NCBI RefSeq assembly: GCF_048128805.1
Contig: NC_136005.1
Span: forward strand, 14,457,472 to 14,521,471
Reading direction: 5' to 3'
Source of the DNA: Centroberyx gerrardi
Taxonomy: Eukaryota > Chordata > Actinopteri > Beryciformes > Berycidae
DNA length: 64,000 nt
Both the position numbers and the translations under genes were made by a program. Each line of letters opens with the position of its first letter. Position 1 is the first letter of the stretch. Positions 12,501 to 23,355 of this stretch are shown here, one piece after another. The notes beneath the pieces were generated by a model. It was not told the origin of the DNA. It saw only the letters and a list, made by a program, of their open reading frames with translations, and searched no databases.

Positions 12501-13272
12501 TGTGGGAGAAGAGACAGAGGAATAGCAATCTGGTGGGGACCACCATCAACATCCACTCTGGAGAGTGGGTCCGCAGGGGTGAGAGAGGGGAGGAGGAGGG
12601 GATGAAGGGGTGAGAGAGAGGGGGGGGGGGAGGAGATGAGGTGGTGAGAGAGGGGAGGAGGAGGGGATGAAGGGGTGAGAGAGGGGAGGAGGAGATTAGG
12701 GGGTGAGAGAGGGAAGGAGGAGGAGATGAAGGGGTGAGAGAGGGGAGGAAGTGGGGATGAAGGGGTGAGAGAGGGGAGGAGGGGGTGAGAGGAGAGGAGA
12801 AGGACATGAAAGGGTGAGAGAGGGGAGGAAGAGGGGATGAAGGGATGAGAGGGGAGGAGGAGGCGAAGGGGTGAGAAAGGGGAGATTAAGGGGTGTGAGA
12901 TGGGAGGAGGGAATGAAAGGGGAAAAGGGGAGGTGAAGGGGTGAGCTAAGGAAATAGGGGATGTAGGGGTGAGACAAAAAGGAGGGGTGTGACAGAGTAT
13001 GGAGGGATGAGGAGACGAGGACATGGGGAAGTGGAGGGAGAGAGTTTTTGTGTGGGTGAGAGGAGAGAGGATGTCAGGGTACAGCGGGTAGATGGGCAAA
13101 AATAGAACATCTGTTTGACATCTTACTTCTGTTGTCGTCAGAGGTGTTGTGTTTGTGTTTCTCCAGACAGTGGAGTGGGAGCAGGAATTGACTCATACTA
13201 TGAATACCTGCTAAAGGCCTACATACTCCTGGGAGATGACCTGTTTCTGCAGCGCTTCAATATTGTGAGATA

Positions 13273-13306
<34 letters not shown>

Positions 13307-16300
13307 TGTTTGGGACTCTCAAACATCCACTCATACAGGGTAACTAGAGCCCTCTCTGTCTGCATAATAGGATTCTGTCACGATGGCTTCTCCCACATAG
13401 GACAGGGTTATACTATTAAATTTGTGTATTCCTGGATTCGGTTTAACCCTTCTGTCTTGCAGTGTGGCATTTAGTGTTGATATTATAGTTTCTGATGTTT
13501 ACTCGGGTATAAACTTTGTCCTCGACCTGTTTTTAAGTTCTCCCTGGTCTCTTTGAGTATGCCTATAACATCCCACTGTCCATCTGCTCTATTTATCCCA
13601 ACTAGCACCATAAGCCTATTATATCCTCAATTCATCCACTTTGTGTGCCCCACCTAGCACTATGCATCTATAATGAAGTACATTAGCCAGCCTCCTCTGC
13701 TGCTAGATGTCCACATCCACAAACCTCTGCTTCCCGCTCGCACCTGGATGGACTCTCTGCTGGCCTTCTTCCCTGGACTACAGGTCAGACTTGCACATCC
13801 CACACTTATGTATCAACCAAAGGATAGTCACTTTGATCAATGATTTTACTCTTCATGATACTCATCATGTTAACGGAAGCATTTGCTCTGTCTGTAGCCT
13901 CTTGCGGCAGTTCAGTAACTTTGTTCGTTCCACACGTCCCAGGTGTTGAAGGGAGATATCCGTCCTGCCATTGAGACCCACGAGATGTTGTACCAAGTTA
14001 CCAAGAAACACAACTTCCTCCCTGAGGTAATCTGTCTCTCTCTGTCTCTCTGTCTTCTCCCATCTGTCTTCATCTGCCCTAGGCTGTAACGGTGCCACAA
14101 TGAATGACTTGCATCACTGAAAAATGTGGACACTCAAATTACTCCATATGGCTTGTGTTGGCAACAAAAAACACTGTGGAAATTAGCTAGCTTGCACTTC
14201 TGGACTACATTTTAGCTTTGTCTCTCTGTTCTAACTATATACCGCTTGGGATGGTGTGCTGACCCCCTCCGTCTCTCTCCATCCATCTGCAGGCCTTCAC
14301 TACTGATTTCAGGGTACACTGGGCCCAGCATCCCCTGAGGCCTGAGTTTGCAGAGAGCACCTATTTCCTCTACAAGGTAATTTATCAGGGATATATGACA
14401 TAATGCAGAGGTTCTCAGCCTTTTCGGAGCCACAGTACAGAGGGAAACATCTATTATCATGAGCTTGTTTGGTTAAATGTTTATTTCATTAATGTTAGCT
14501 TGCTGTTTGACCTCAGTTTTATTGACATTTGAGCAAATTCTCCAGGTACATCTGTGATCCAGCTCACTCAAACTGGTTAAGAACCACCGCCTCAATGTTG
14601 GCAATTATTAAGCAGCAGCAATCATACAGATGACTAATTAGCATTCTCTATTAACATTTAAATTCAATTTCAATTTAGCTTTTGGCATGCTGGCATACTG
14701 TTAACATTGAGTAACGGACCTTGGGTCTCATATATATATCTATATATGCCCTCTGTTATGACCACACTACTGTCCTCTCTTTCTCCCAGGCCACAGGAGA
14801 CCCTTACTACCTGGAGGCAGGCCGCACCGTTCTGGACAACCTCAATCGCTTCGCCCGTGTTCCCTGTGGCTTCGCTGCCATGAAGGACGTACGCACTGGG
14901 AGCCACGAGGACCGGTGAGAATACGGGGGCTCGGAGCATTTGCAGGATGATACAGCTCAAAGACTTCTGAAGTGCAACTGTAGACATCATTCAGAAATGT
15001 TTCACATGCAGTCAGATGACAATAACTACAGCAAACGCAATATAATCATACATAGTGGTGAATCAAATCGTTATAGTGTAGGAAAGGTTTAATGCTACTT
15101 AATGATCACTGGATAAAAAACACAGATAGATAGTCTTGCTGGCACTGTAGTGCACATAGTGCCTGACTGGTAAATAAATCAAAAGTTTTAATGTAGTGTC
15201 GTATTTTTTGGCCCGGTGCCCCATTGCACCTCTTCTCTCTTCTCAGAATGGACTCGTTCTTCCTGGCTGAAATGTTTAAATACTTGTTCCTGCTGTTCGC
15301 GGATGCTGAGGACCTCCCCTTTGACGTAGAGGACTACATCTTCACCACAGAGGCACACCTGCTGCCCCTGTCTCTCTCCATGGCCCCTAACACTTCAGCT
15401 GCCGCCGCAAATATGACGGTAATCAGTGTGATACCATTATAGCTAGATTTAAAAAAGTGATGAAAGCTTTTACACAATCCAATTACTAATAACACCTTTC
15501 ACTTTCTCATGATGCTTCAGACAGAGGAAGAGCTGGACGACTCTAACTTTGATTGGACCTGTCCTAACACCCGCCTCTTGTTTCCTGACCCCGCCTTCCC
15601 TCGGAACCTGCGAGAACCGATCCGTAGCGCTGTGGACAAGAGTTGCCCCCGTCCTGCTCCTTACCGGTATGTATAGAGATGGTACCTGTGGTTATATGCT
15701 GACACAAAAGAAGGGTTTCCATTTTTAATTTATTTAGCATTTCTCAACAGCATTTACCTGCTGTTGTCCCTCACTTTTCACCTCTATTTCTCATATGTGT
15801 CCTCCCTCTTTCTCACCATCCTCCTTCTCTCCCTCCATCCCTCCAGTGAGCCCGGTATGGGTCGTCCTCCCCTGAGGGCTCAGGACTTCATGGCAAACAA
15901 CCCTGAACATCTGGAGCTGCTGAGGAGGATGGGAGTCAGCCTCATCCACCTGAAGGATGGCAGGGTGCAGCTGGTGCAGCATGCTACGCAGGTAAACAAC
16001 TTAGCAACACGGGTAAACAACCATATGTTCTCATAAATGGCTCACAATCACAAAAGTACACAAAATGCCGAGCCAAAATAATTACATTTCTTCAGAATAT
16101 ACTTCTGTCCAACGTTTTCCTTCTATTCTAATTGCAGTGTTCTTTCTATTCTGATTTTTAAATGTTCCTCTCCTCTCCCCTCCCTGGCACACCCACACCC
16201 AGGCGGTGAGTGCGGTAGCTGCAGAGGATGGCATGCGCTTCATGCAGGAGATGATGGAGCTGTCCAGCCAGCAGCAAAAAGAGCAGCTCCCTCCCAGAGC

Positions 16301-18927
16301 CATCCAGCTCGTCTCACACCCCTTCTTTGGCAGAGTGGTGCTGACTGCTGGCCCAGCACAGTTTGGCACAGACCTCTCCAAAAGTACCACAGGGGTGAGT
16401 GGATTTTATAGTGACAGCCAAGCTGCCAATTTCCAAATGGGCACCTAACTGTCTGCATGTTTGTTTTTCCTCAGAGAGTCACTGACTGACTGTTTTTTAA
16501 GAGGGCACACACACTCCTAGAATATTTTCCTGATGGGATTTGATCCTCAGCCTGTAGGAGAACATGAGGGATTAGACAGCAGAACTACACAGCACATGAT
16601 AGGGGATTTTGACCAGTGTTCCTTCATTCTTTCTAGCCAAAGAGAATTCATCTCTTCCCTCTCTTTCTCCTGTGTGCAGGTACGAGGCTTTGTGACTGTG
16701 GCTGAGCCCTATAGTGGCTGTACCGAGCTGGCCAATGCTGAGTATGTCCAGGGCCGCATCGCCCTGCTCCAGAGGGGTCAGTGCATGTTTGCCGAGAAGG
16801 CCCGACACGTCCAGAAGGCTGGCGCCATCGGAGGCATTGTCATCGGTGAGCACAAGCAATTAATGACACAAGACGCAGGATATCAACTCGGTGACTAGAT
16901 TAGGGCTCGATAAATGGATTACCTTCCAAGACGACCAGCTGTGGAGCTTCCTGCACATTGCATGATGACTGAATAAATACAGTATAACTTCTATAAACTG
17001 ATTATAAATGAATAACTGTAAGACCGTCTACCACTCTGCTAACCTCAACTCTTTCTCTTGCCTGCCCATCATGCTCCGCTGTCCTCCCCCCTTTCTCTCC
17101 CTCCTCCCAGACGACAACGAGGGCAGCAGCAGCGACACGGCTCCCCTATTTCAGATGGCCGGTGACGGCCGCAACACGGATGACGTCACCTTGCCTCTCC
17201 TCTTCCTGTTCCACAAGGAGGGCAACATCCTGCTGGAGGCGCTGAAGGAGTACAGGGAGGTGGAGGTGCTGCTGAGCGACAAAGCCAGGGACAGAGGTGG
17301 GACTGCAGTCAATTGCGACATACCGCCATGTGCTTTCCTAACCTGTCAAACTCTCCTCTTTGTTTCCCTTATCTCTCTTGGGAAAATCTTATTAACGTAC
17401 TCATATCACCCCACTGACTGAGCCTCAGTTTGTGCTTGACTTAAAGTAAAGATGAAGTGTAGGGATTCAGGCAATATTTGAAGGCTGGGTGATGGTGACT
17501 CATTCCAGTGGGTCCTCATCTCAGCCACCTACCAGCTGTAGTTTTACTGATGGAGGGTGGAGGTAAGCACCCTTACCAGCACTCTATTCTCTTTTCCTCT
17601 TTTTCCTCATCTCCCGAGTCCCTCTGTTCCCTGTGGTGGGCTGTAACAGTGCCTTTCCTCTCCTCTCTCCTCTCTCTTCTCTCTCTCTCTCTCGGTTTCT
17701 CTCCTTTTTTTCCATACCTCTCTCCCCTTTGGATGAGCAGCAGCCATATTCAAAGGTAAACCTCTCCCTGGCAGCCTGATTGAGAGCAGTAAGTATTCTC
17801 TTCTTCTCCTTCTCTCTGCCTGGCTCACTCTTTTTTTTTTTTCACCCCTTCCCTTGCCTTTCTCTATTTTCCTCCTTACAGTTATACCCCATATCTCTCT
17901 GTCCCTCTCTCTCTCTCTCTCGCTCTGCCCTCTAACCACAGGATTGTGTGTTTGATAGAGAAGCTTAGTGCAGTGGCAGCATAGTGTGATCTGTTATTCG
18001 CCCCCTCAGAGCTTAGGAGCATGACAGCTCTTTATCCTTTTTTTTCACACTGGAGCAAAGCAATAGATGCACATAGAAAGGCAAGGCGAAGTGGGACAGT
18101 CTTGCAAGGTTAGACCCCACGCATAGATTCCCACCCAAACCATGTATATGCTATGTAGATGCTCACTTAACAAAAGCTAAACGTCTAATTTGTGTCTAAT
18201 GTTTTTATTCTCATGATTTTACCTATGCTGACTTTTACATATTTGGCTGTCTTTGCTTCAATAGAGACGTGCGTTAGTGCTTTAGCTGTACTCTACAACT
18301 AATACTAATAATGGTGTGATAATGTATTGATCCCATAAGGAAATTCTGGTTTCGCTTGCACCCCTCCGGGCAGGTCAGAGCACAGGCTCAGCTACATGAA
18401 CGCACCCTGGAGCTGGTAGGAATTCAGTATCTTTTTCAAGGACACTTCAGCAGGCCCGATGCTTACCGGCACAGACGCTCGACCCCAGGTCCTGTGGTTG
18501 AGGAACGGTCTCTCTGACCACAAGGCCACCCTGAGGGCAAAATATCTGGATAGCCTGTGCATATCTGTAACTGAATTATACTCACCTGAAAGCCTGGGTG
18601 GATTCCTGTGTAGGATTAAAATAACCGAGAACTCCTTTCCACATTTACAGTCTGCGTCTGTGCTGGACAAAATGCAATGTCTCCTAATCAGTCCAGTGAA
18701 AATTTCACAGTGCAACTTCTTACTGGATCAGTTTTTCTCAGTTCAGTTCAGTTCAGTCTGGTTGTGCAGTTATGTGAGACGGGCTTCATCCTGTGGGAAA
18801 CATGACTCACCGTCAGCATCATGCTGTTAAAGCTGACAGCCTCTTGATGAAAACTGCTCTATTTTTGACTGAGAATGACTACCAGGAGGCATTTTGTATA
18901 GATTACTGACTGAGGAGGAGGAAAGCG

Positions 18928-18959
<32 letters not shown>

Positions 18960-19393
18960 ATGTGTGTGTGTCCTGCACATGTTCATCTAGAGAGTGGTTG
19001 AATCTCACCCCCCTCCTTTTCTCCTCAGGTGTGGACACACAAGAAGAGGAGGGCTGCTCAACTGAGAGGACTACTCCCACCTCCTCGACACCTATTGACC
19101 AATCACAAATGAGCACAGTGGAGTTGGACGAATCAGCTCCTGAGGAGGTTAAACCTTCAGAGGAGGAAGTTAGTCCTCCAGACGAAGAAGTTAGTCCTCC
19201 AGACGAAGTTAGTCCATCAGAACAAGAAGAAGTTAGTCCTCCAGAGGCAGAGCCCAAAACGGAGAGAGACTCTGAGAAGAGGGAGGAGCCTGAGGGCGAC
19301 TCGGACTTGAACAGCCAATCAGTGGACGAATTGCTAGCTGATTGGCGGGAGGACTTGGAGGCGTTCCAGCAGATGGAGAAGGATGAGCTCTGA
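7520..19393 (+). CDS. edem3: EDEM3, ER degradation-enhancing alpha-mannosidase-like protein 3, 20 coding exons, 890 aa
   Basis: EDEM3 trims mannose from misfolded glycoproteins in the ER lumen and so sends them to ERAD. Exons: 7520-7608, 7708-7753, 8474-8574, 8787-8826, 9226-9338, 9578-9731, 10677-10811, 12473-12578, 13167-13264, 13658-13783, 13943-14026, 14293-14376, 14790-14914, 15247-15418, 15521-15666, 15847-15991, 16203-16394, 16680-16845, 17111-17296, 19029-19393. All are GT-AG with matching phases; 2673 nt, 890 residues (human 932). Features: signal peptide 1-20 ending LGQA; GH47 mannosidase domain about 30-475 with SVFETNIR holding E123, equivalent to the human catalytic E147; [14 protein letters not shown] segment; protease-associated (PA) domain about 653-755; acidic tail about 770-886; C-terminal KDEL retention signal. 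The start codon has A at -3 and directly precedes the signal peptide. It reads away from npl. Confidence 0.97.
9541..9573. repeat. (TG)n microsatellite at the edem3 exon 6 acceptor
   Basis: Sixteen TG units run into TTCAG and then exon 6 at 9578. The usual pyrimidine tract is replaced by alternating TG. Confidence 0.9.
12579..13090. repeat. Purine-rich minisatellite, unit about 30 bp, in an edem3 intron
   Basis: Tandem diverged copies of a G/A-only unit built around GGGGTGAGAGAGGGGAGGA fill about 500 bp and begin at the donor of the exon ending 12578. The strand asymmetry (almost no C or T on the plus strand) suggests triplex-forming potential. Long serine/proline frames on the minus strand are the repeat translated and not a gene. 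Confidence 0.9.
13271..13302. repeat. (CA)n microsatellite just past an edem3 donor
   Basis: A CA run starts a few bases after the donor of the exon ending 13264. The remainder of this intron up to 13657 has no feature I recognise. Confidence 0.85.
14406..14589. mobile_element. hAT-like MITE in an edem3 intron, about 184 bp
   Basis: The left end reads CAGAGGTTCTCAGCCTTTT and the right end, reversed, CGGTGGTTCTTAACCAG. This is the CAGNGGTTCTNAACC inverted terminus known from hAT-superfamily non-autonomous elements. The flanking 8 bp (ACATAATG left, CCTCAATG right) agree at five positions, consistent with an aged 8-bp target duplication. No coding capacity. Confidence 0.65.
17744..17788 (+). 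CDS. edem3: Candidate 45-nt cassette exon of edem3 (15 residues)
   Basis: Within the last edem3 intron, a pyrimidine-rich tract ending CAG precedes 45 nt that read [15 protein letters not shown] in the incoming phase, followed by a strong donor GTAAGT at 17789. Its length is a multiple of three and both boundaries are phase 1, so it can be included between the exons ending 17296 and starting 19029 without changing the rest. It would add a basic, proline-containing stretch between the PA domain region and the acidic tail. The splice sites are seen; use of the exon is inferred. Confidence 0.55.
18318..18534 (+). repeat. Dispersed repeat, copy 1 (tRNA-like 3' part), in the last edem3 intron
   Basis: The stretch shares clear similarity with 32626-32823, including CAAGGACACTTCAGCAGG and a following CCGATGCTTACCGGCACAG segment, in the same orientation. 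It begins TATTGATCCCATAAGGAAAT, a motif I know as widespread in fish repeats. The core around CTCGACCCCAGGTCC is reminiscent of a degenerate pol III B box. It is a retrotransposed repeat of unassigned family. Confidence 0.6.
18927..18972. repeat. (TG)n microsatellite upstream of the last edem3 exon
   Basis: A TG run with a short CA interruption lies about 60 bp before the acceptor of the final edem3 exon. Confidence 0.85.
19161..19245 (+). repeat. edem3: Degenerate EVSPP(D/E) coding repeat in the EDEM3 tail
   Basis: The final exon holds four close copies of a short acidic/proline unit ([30 protein letters not shown]) with matching nucleotide repetition around GAAGTTAGTCCTCC. It lies in the low-complexity acidic region before KDEL, a part that is poorly conserved between vertebrate EDEM3 proteins. 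Confidence 0.8.
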
Positions 19394-19510
19394 CAGCCGT
19401 CCGACACGCCGCGCTGTGTGATGCCTCTGTCCCCCCCGTGACTGTGGTGCGGTCCCGCCGTGGGATTCATCTGGAGGGAGCGCGTCTTCAGGTGGCACCG
19501 CCTGTAATCA

Positions 19511-19516
19511 AATAAA
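19511..19516 (+). terminator. edem3: edem3 polyadenylation signal AATAAA
   Basis: A canonical AATAAA stands 118 nt past the edem3 stop codon, giving a short 3' UTR. The sequence from here to about 20.9 kb has no recognisable gene. Confidence 0.7.
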
Positions 19517-20888
19517 GGTGAACTGAAAGGACACTTGTATGAGTGGGGAGGAATCTTTTTCTGAGCAGGCGGGTTAATGACTGTATTTCCTCTCTTGTCC
19601 TCTACGGATGGCATTAAGTGCCAAGGCAGCCCACATATCTTCGGACCATAAGGGAGTCCTCCTAGCCTGGGAGGTGTTTGATGCTTGAGAGACCAGGGTT
19701 CTCACCTCACTTTCTCACAGTTTCTGTTTGCCTGTCATAACATACTACGGACCAGACTATATGTAACAACGTGTCTCACTTACTTTCCAATCGGGTCTTG
19801 TTTAAGTTTCACGCTGTCTTCCTCTATGCATTTTCTGACTTCTTGTACTTAAAGGGGAACTCACCTTGAATGCTGGTTGAACAACTACTCTCTGATTGAT
19901 TAATTCATTGACTGGTTGATTTTATTTAAATGTGTTGAGATGATTATATGTCACGCAACGTTTACTGTTTTTCTTTTGTTGGGCCTAATCATGTGTACAA
20001 TATGATGTTACCTTACTGTGAGTCAAGGACTGCGTTGATTGGTGGGTTCGGTGACATGGAATAATCTCCAGGATCTTATCATGGCTCGTGGCAGGCAGAG
20101 TCCGCACCAAAACTATTCTCTCTGGAAGATATATGAAGTCATGTATTAATGTAAATATGTATTTGTCGAGATATATTGACTGAAATAATATAGCGCTGCT
20201 TTGCTCAGGTTCTGGTCAGTCTGATTGATCAGATCACCCCACTATTACCAACCTCTCTGGACCACATGGGGTTCAGCGGACCCACCCTCCCCGTGTTGGT
20301 TATACCACCGCAGGCCGCCACGGGGGGGCGCTGTTTGATCTGTCATGCTGGAGCTGCTGATTGATTGGAAGGTAAAACTAAGCAAAAATAAGCCAATAAG
20401 TTAACACGATGAAATTTAATAAAAATTGATAAGGAAATCGAGCTGACTTTACCTTTCTTTGAGTAATTTATGTTATTGAAGCACTGAAGATTTAGATCTT
20501 TCTGTAAAGAGAAAATGGAAATAAGGAGAATTGTGAAAAGGTTTCTGAATTTTGGCCCAGCGTAAGCTTACTTTAGTAGGATGGATGAATGAATGGCAGA
20601 ATTAGCCATGGTCAGTTTCTTTAACAGTTAAGTGGGGTCACTTTATTCGACTGTAAAACTAAAGCGTTTCTGCCACTTTATGAGAGTGTAAAGAGTGCAC
20701 TAATTGGATGATGGCTCAGTCAGCCCATGTCTTGGTGGGTTTAATGATATAGAGCAATCAGCAATGTACATATAATAAACACATTGCCTGTTAGAGAAAC
20801 ACGGAATAGTTAAATAGATGGTGAATGTTTGATTTAAAATTCAAATTATTTTTCCACAAGCAGATCACATGTTTTTTGTTGCTGCCAA

Positions 20889-21132
20889 GTGTAAACCCAC
20901 CTAAACTCAATTCACCCACCTTTTGAGTCTGACATAAATGTATGAGGAAAATCCATAGTAAGCAGTGTCAAACTAATCAAAGTTATACTGAAGATTGTAT
21001 TTTCAAGAAAGGAAAAACATAACGTTTTTTCTGATACTGTAATTGATTTTTGTTTGTGGGTGCTTGACCTGAGGATAACCGCCCACATGAGCTCATAGTT
21101 TACCCACATTTTTATACACCACTACATCACTG
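20889..21132 (+). mobile_element. hAT-like repeat family, copy 1 (5' truncated)
   Basis: Homologous to 52753-53045 in the same orientation: shared GTAAACCCACCTAAA start, a middle segment with AATCAAAGTTATA-type A/T sequence, and the shared end ACCACTACATCACTG. The left terminus (CAGGGATGTAGCGG in the full copy) is missing. No coding capacity. It sits just upstream of the probable c1orf21 first exon. Confidence 0.7.
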
Positions 21133-21276
21133 GTAATAATAACAGAGAATGGTCGTGCACTTTTCCTGCTGGACCCAAAATAACACAGAACAACATTAGT
21201 CCAGTGGTGATTGGTGAGGCACTCCTCCTCAGCAAGATGGCTGCATTGCTGCGCGGAATAGTGGCATCCTGGTGAA

Positions 21277-21409
21277 ATGACGCAAGCCACAGTTTACGCT
21301 CAGTTTAGTGGCTCCGAGCTCTCCAGTCTCCATAGCGCAGATCCCGCCCGACAGACAGCCGGAAGACCGGCTATTCTCCAGTGGACCGAGCGGAACCGGT
21401 TCATCAAAG
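21277..21409 (+). promoter_or_regulatory. c1orf21: Probable promoter and noncoding first exon of c1orf21
   Basis: A locally GC- and CpG-rich segment (GATCCCGCCCGACAG, GGACCGAGCGGAACCGG) is followed by a consensus donor GTAAGT at 21410. It lies on the c1orf21 sense strand, 12 kb upstream of the coding exon, whose acceptor requires an upstream exon. Large first introns are usual for this gene in vertebrates. The exon start is a guess; only the donor is defined. Confidence 0.45.
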
Positions 21410-22270
21410 TAAGTACGAATGTGTATTACTTGTTAACCGTCTCCCAGAGGTGTCGTCTGCACCAGTGAAAACCACATGTGCTTGCGTATAATTTCTTTCT
21501 TTCCTAGCGCTCTCTCTTTTGTTGTTGTTTCCTGAGTGTGTACCGTGATTACCCGGCGCTTTCCTTCCTGCATCTTGGGCTTCGCTTTAGTCGATGTTTT
21601 GTGTTGGTGGTGTTCGCTGCATTATGGCAGCGTGTCTTAACATTTAGGCGAAAACATGGGAAGATTCAAGTGAGCGATTTCCATTTGTTGTACGTGTGAA
21701 TGTGCTCGTTTTGGACAGCGCTGGCTCAGTGCATTTCAAATTTTCCACACATCCTGGTTGGCTGTGCCAGCCTGTCCCGCTGTTCCCTCTCTCCTTTCTC
21801 TGCCCACTGTAAGGCCGTTTGGTTTGGAGAAAAAACTCACACAGAGAAGGCAGACCTGGGTTGGCAGAGGCTACAGACCGTTAACCTTTGTGGATATTAA
21901 AGTATGTATGCACACACGGAGACCGTTTGCGCTCCCTCTGCCCCCAACTCTCCCTTTCCCTGTGGGGAACAAAGCGCCCAGTGTCTCCACGCAGCGCAGC
22001 TGGACACAGCTGTTTAGCCGAGCTGCAACTCTCTGCCCTGCACGAGCTCCGGGACAGACCTCCCTCCCCAGGCCCGGTCTGTCATGTTTGACCTGCCTAC
22101 CCAGGCCCCGTCTGCTGCCTCACTGTCATGTTTGACCTGCCCATACCCAGGCTCTGGTCTGCTGCTTCTTGTTTGCAAATACACTTAAGTAGCAGTTGGA
22201 CTGTGCAACTCTCAGCTTCCATGCTATAATGGGAGAAGCCATTGCTTTCTGTTGTCCATCACATATATCA

Positions 22271-22580
22271 CCATTAGTCTCTTTGGCAGTTGGTTAGGAA
22301 CTGTTGAAGGCTCTGTTGGCTGCATGCTTTCATTTCTCATGGCTGCTGGAGCAGTGTGTGTGTGTGTGGCTCAGAGGGAAGAGAAGAGCACCGCTCTGCA
22401 TCTTAGAGGATAAAATTAGTAAAGTCACACTGGCCAAACCGAGACATGATATACAGGCTCATTTGCAGCTAGTTGGCTAAAAGTAAGCCAGAGCTAGAAT
22501 AGGACTATTTCAAATGTATTCTTTTCGCTGCCAACGCCAACGCTCTCTAATCAACTGTTCCTGCAGGAGCACAGGCTCGC
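22271..22580 (+). repeat. Diverged local duplication, copy A
   Basis: About 310 bp match 25090-25389 over their whole length with small gaps: shared CCATTAGTCTCTT start, ACAGGCTCATTTGCAGCTAG, TTTCAAATGTATTCTTTTC and CTGTTCCTGCAGGA. Both copies run into a CA repeat. Neither carries a reading frame. Confidence 0.8.
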
Positions 22581-22582
22581 AC

Positions 22583-22596
22583 ATGCACACACGCAC

Positions 22597-22662
<66 letters not shown>
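22583..22662. repeat. (CA)n microsatellite, about 80 bp
   Basis: A long CA run following duplication copy A, with GC interruptions in its first part. Confidence 0.9.
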
Positions 22663-22664
<2 letters not shown>

Positions 22665-23125
22665 CCTGGCTTCATCTACCTAGCCCCTAGTCCAGCCCAC
22701 TTGGTAACAACCGGGCAGACCTAGACTATACACATTACATTTCCAAATGGATCCAGTAGTTACTGAGTTTGCCTGCCCGTCTGCTTCGTGTACGTGTGCC
22801 ATATGGCTGTCAGCTACTGTAGGTTCCCCCATGTGAACTGCACCAGACCATTACGCCCATTTGGTGGTTGTGCAGCACCCTGGTGTGAAAGTAGGTTGTT
22901 TTGCCCAGCATTACAGCCCATAGCATGCTGTCACCAGTAGCTTACATTAGGGTTATATAGGTTAGGATGATGATGACCCGAGATCCTGTGATTGGATGAC
23001 CATGTTGCAAGTCCCCCTCCCTCCTTTACTCTTGATTTATCTGTCTGGTTTCATCTATCTGCCTCCATCTGCCTTTCTCTCCCTCCCTCCCTCTCTCTCG
23101 CCATCACTTGCTCATTGCAGTGTGC

Positions 23126-23166
<41 letters not shown>

Positions 23167-23265
23167 ATATGATTCGTTGCTCACATATGGCTTTGGTTCC
23201 GGCGGCTAGCAGTAGAGACAGCAGCCAGCCCACTGAACTGAAATACAGGAGTCTCTCTCTCTCTC

Positions 23266-23315
<50 letters not shown>

Positions 23316-23355
23316 CCCCTCTTTCTCTCTCTGCCTCTCTCTCTCCCTCTCCGAG
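23126..23355. repeat. (TG)n and (CT)n microsatellite pair
   Basis: A TG run of about 40 bp (23127-23165) and, 85 bp later, a CT run of about 100 bp with minor interruptions (23252-23350). Reading frames across it are low-complexity artefacts. Confidence 0.9.

Noticed and set aside
12418-13099. Long serine/proline-rich open frames on the minus strand (up to 218 codons)
   Set aside because: They are the translation of the homopurine minisatellite in an edem3 intron; three overlapping frames are open simply because the array lacks stop-forming bases.
18859-19614. 251-codon minus-strand frame
   Set aside because: It is antisense to the final edem3 coding exon; its serine-rich sequence mirrors the acidic tail of EDEM3.
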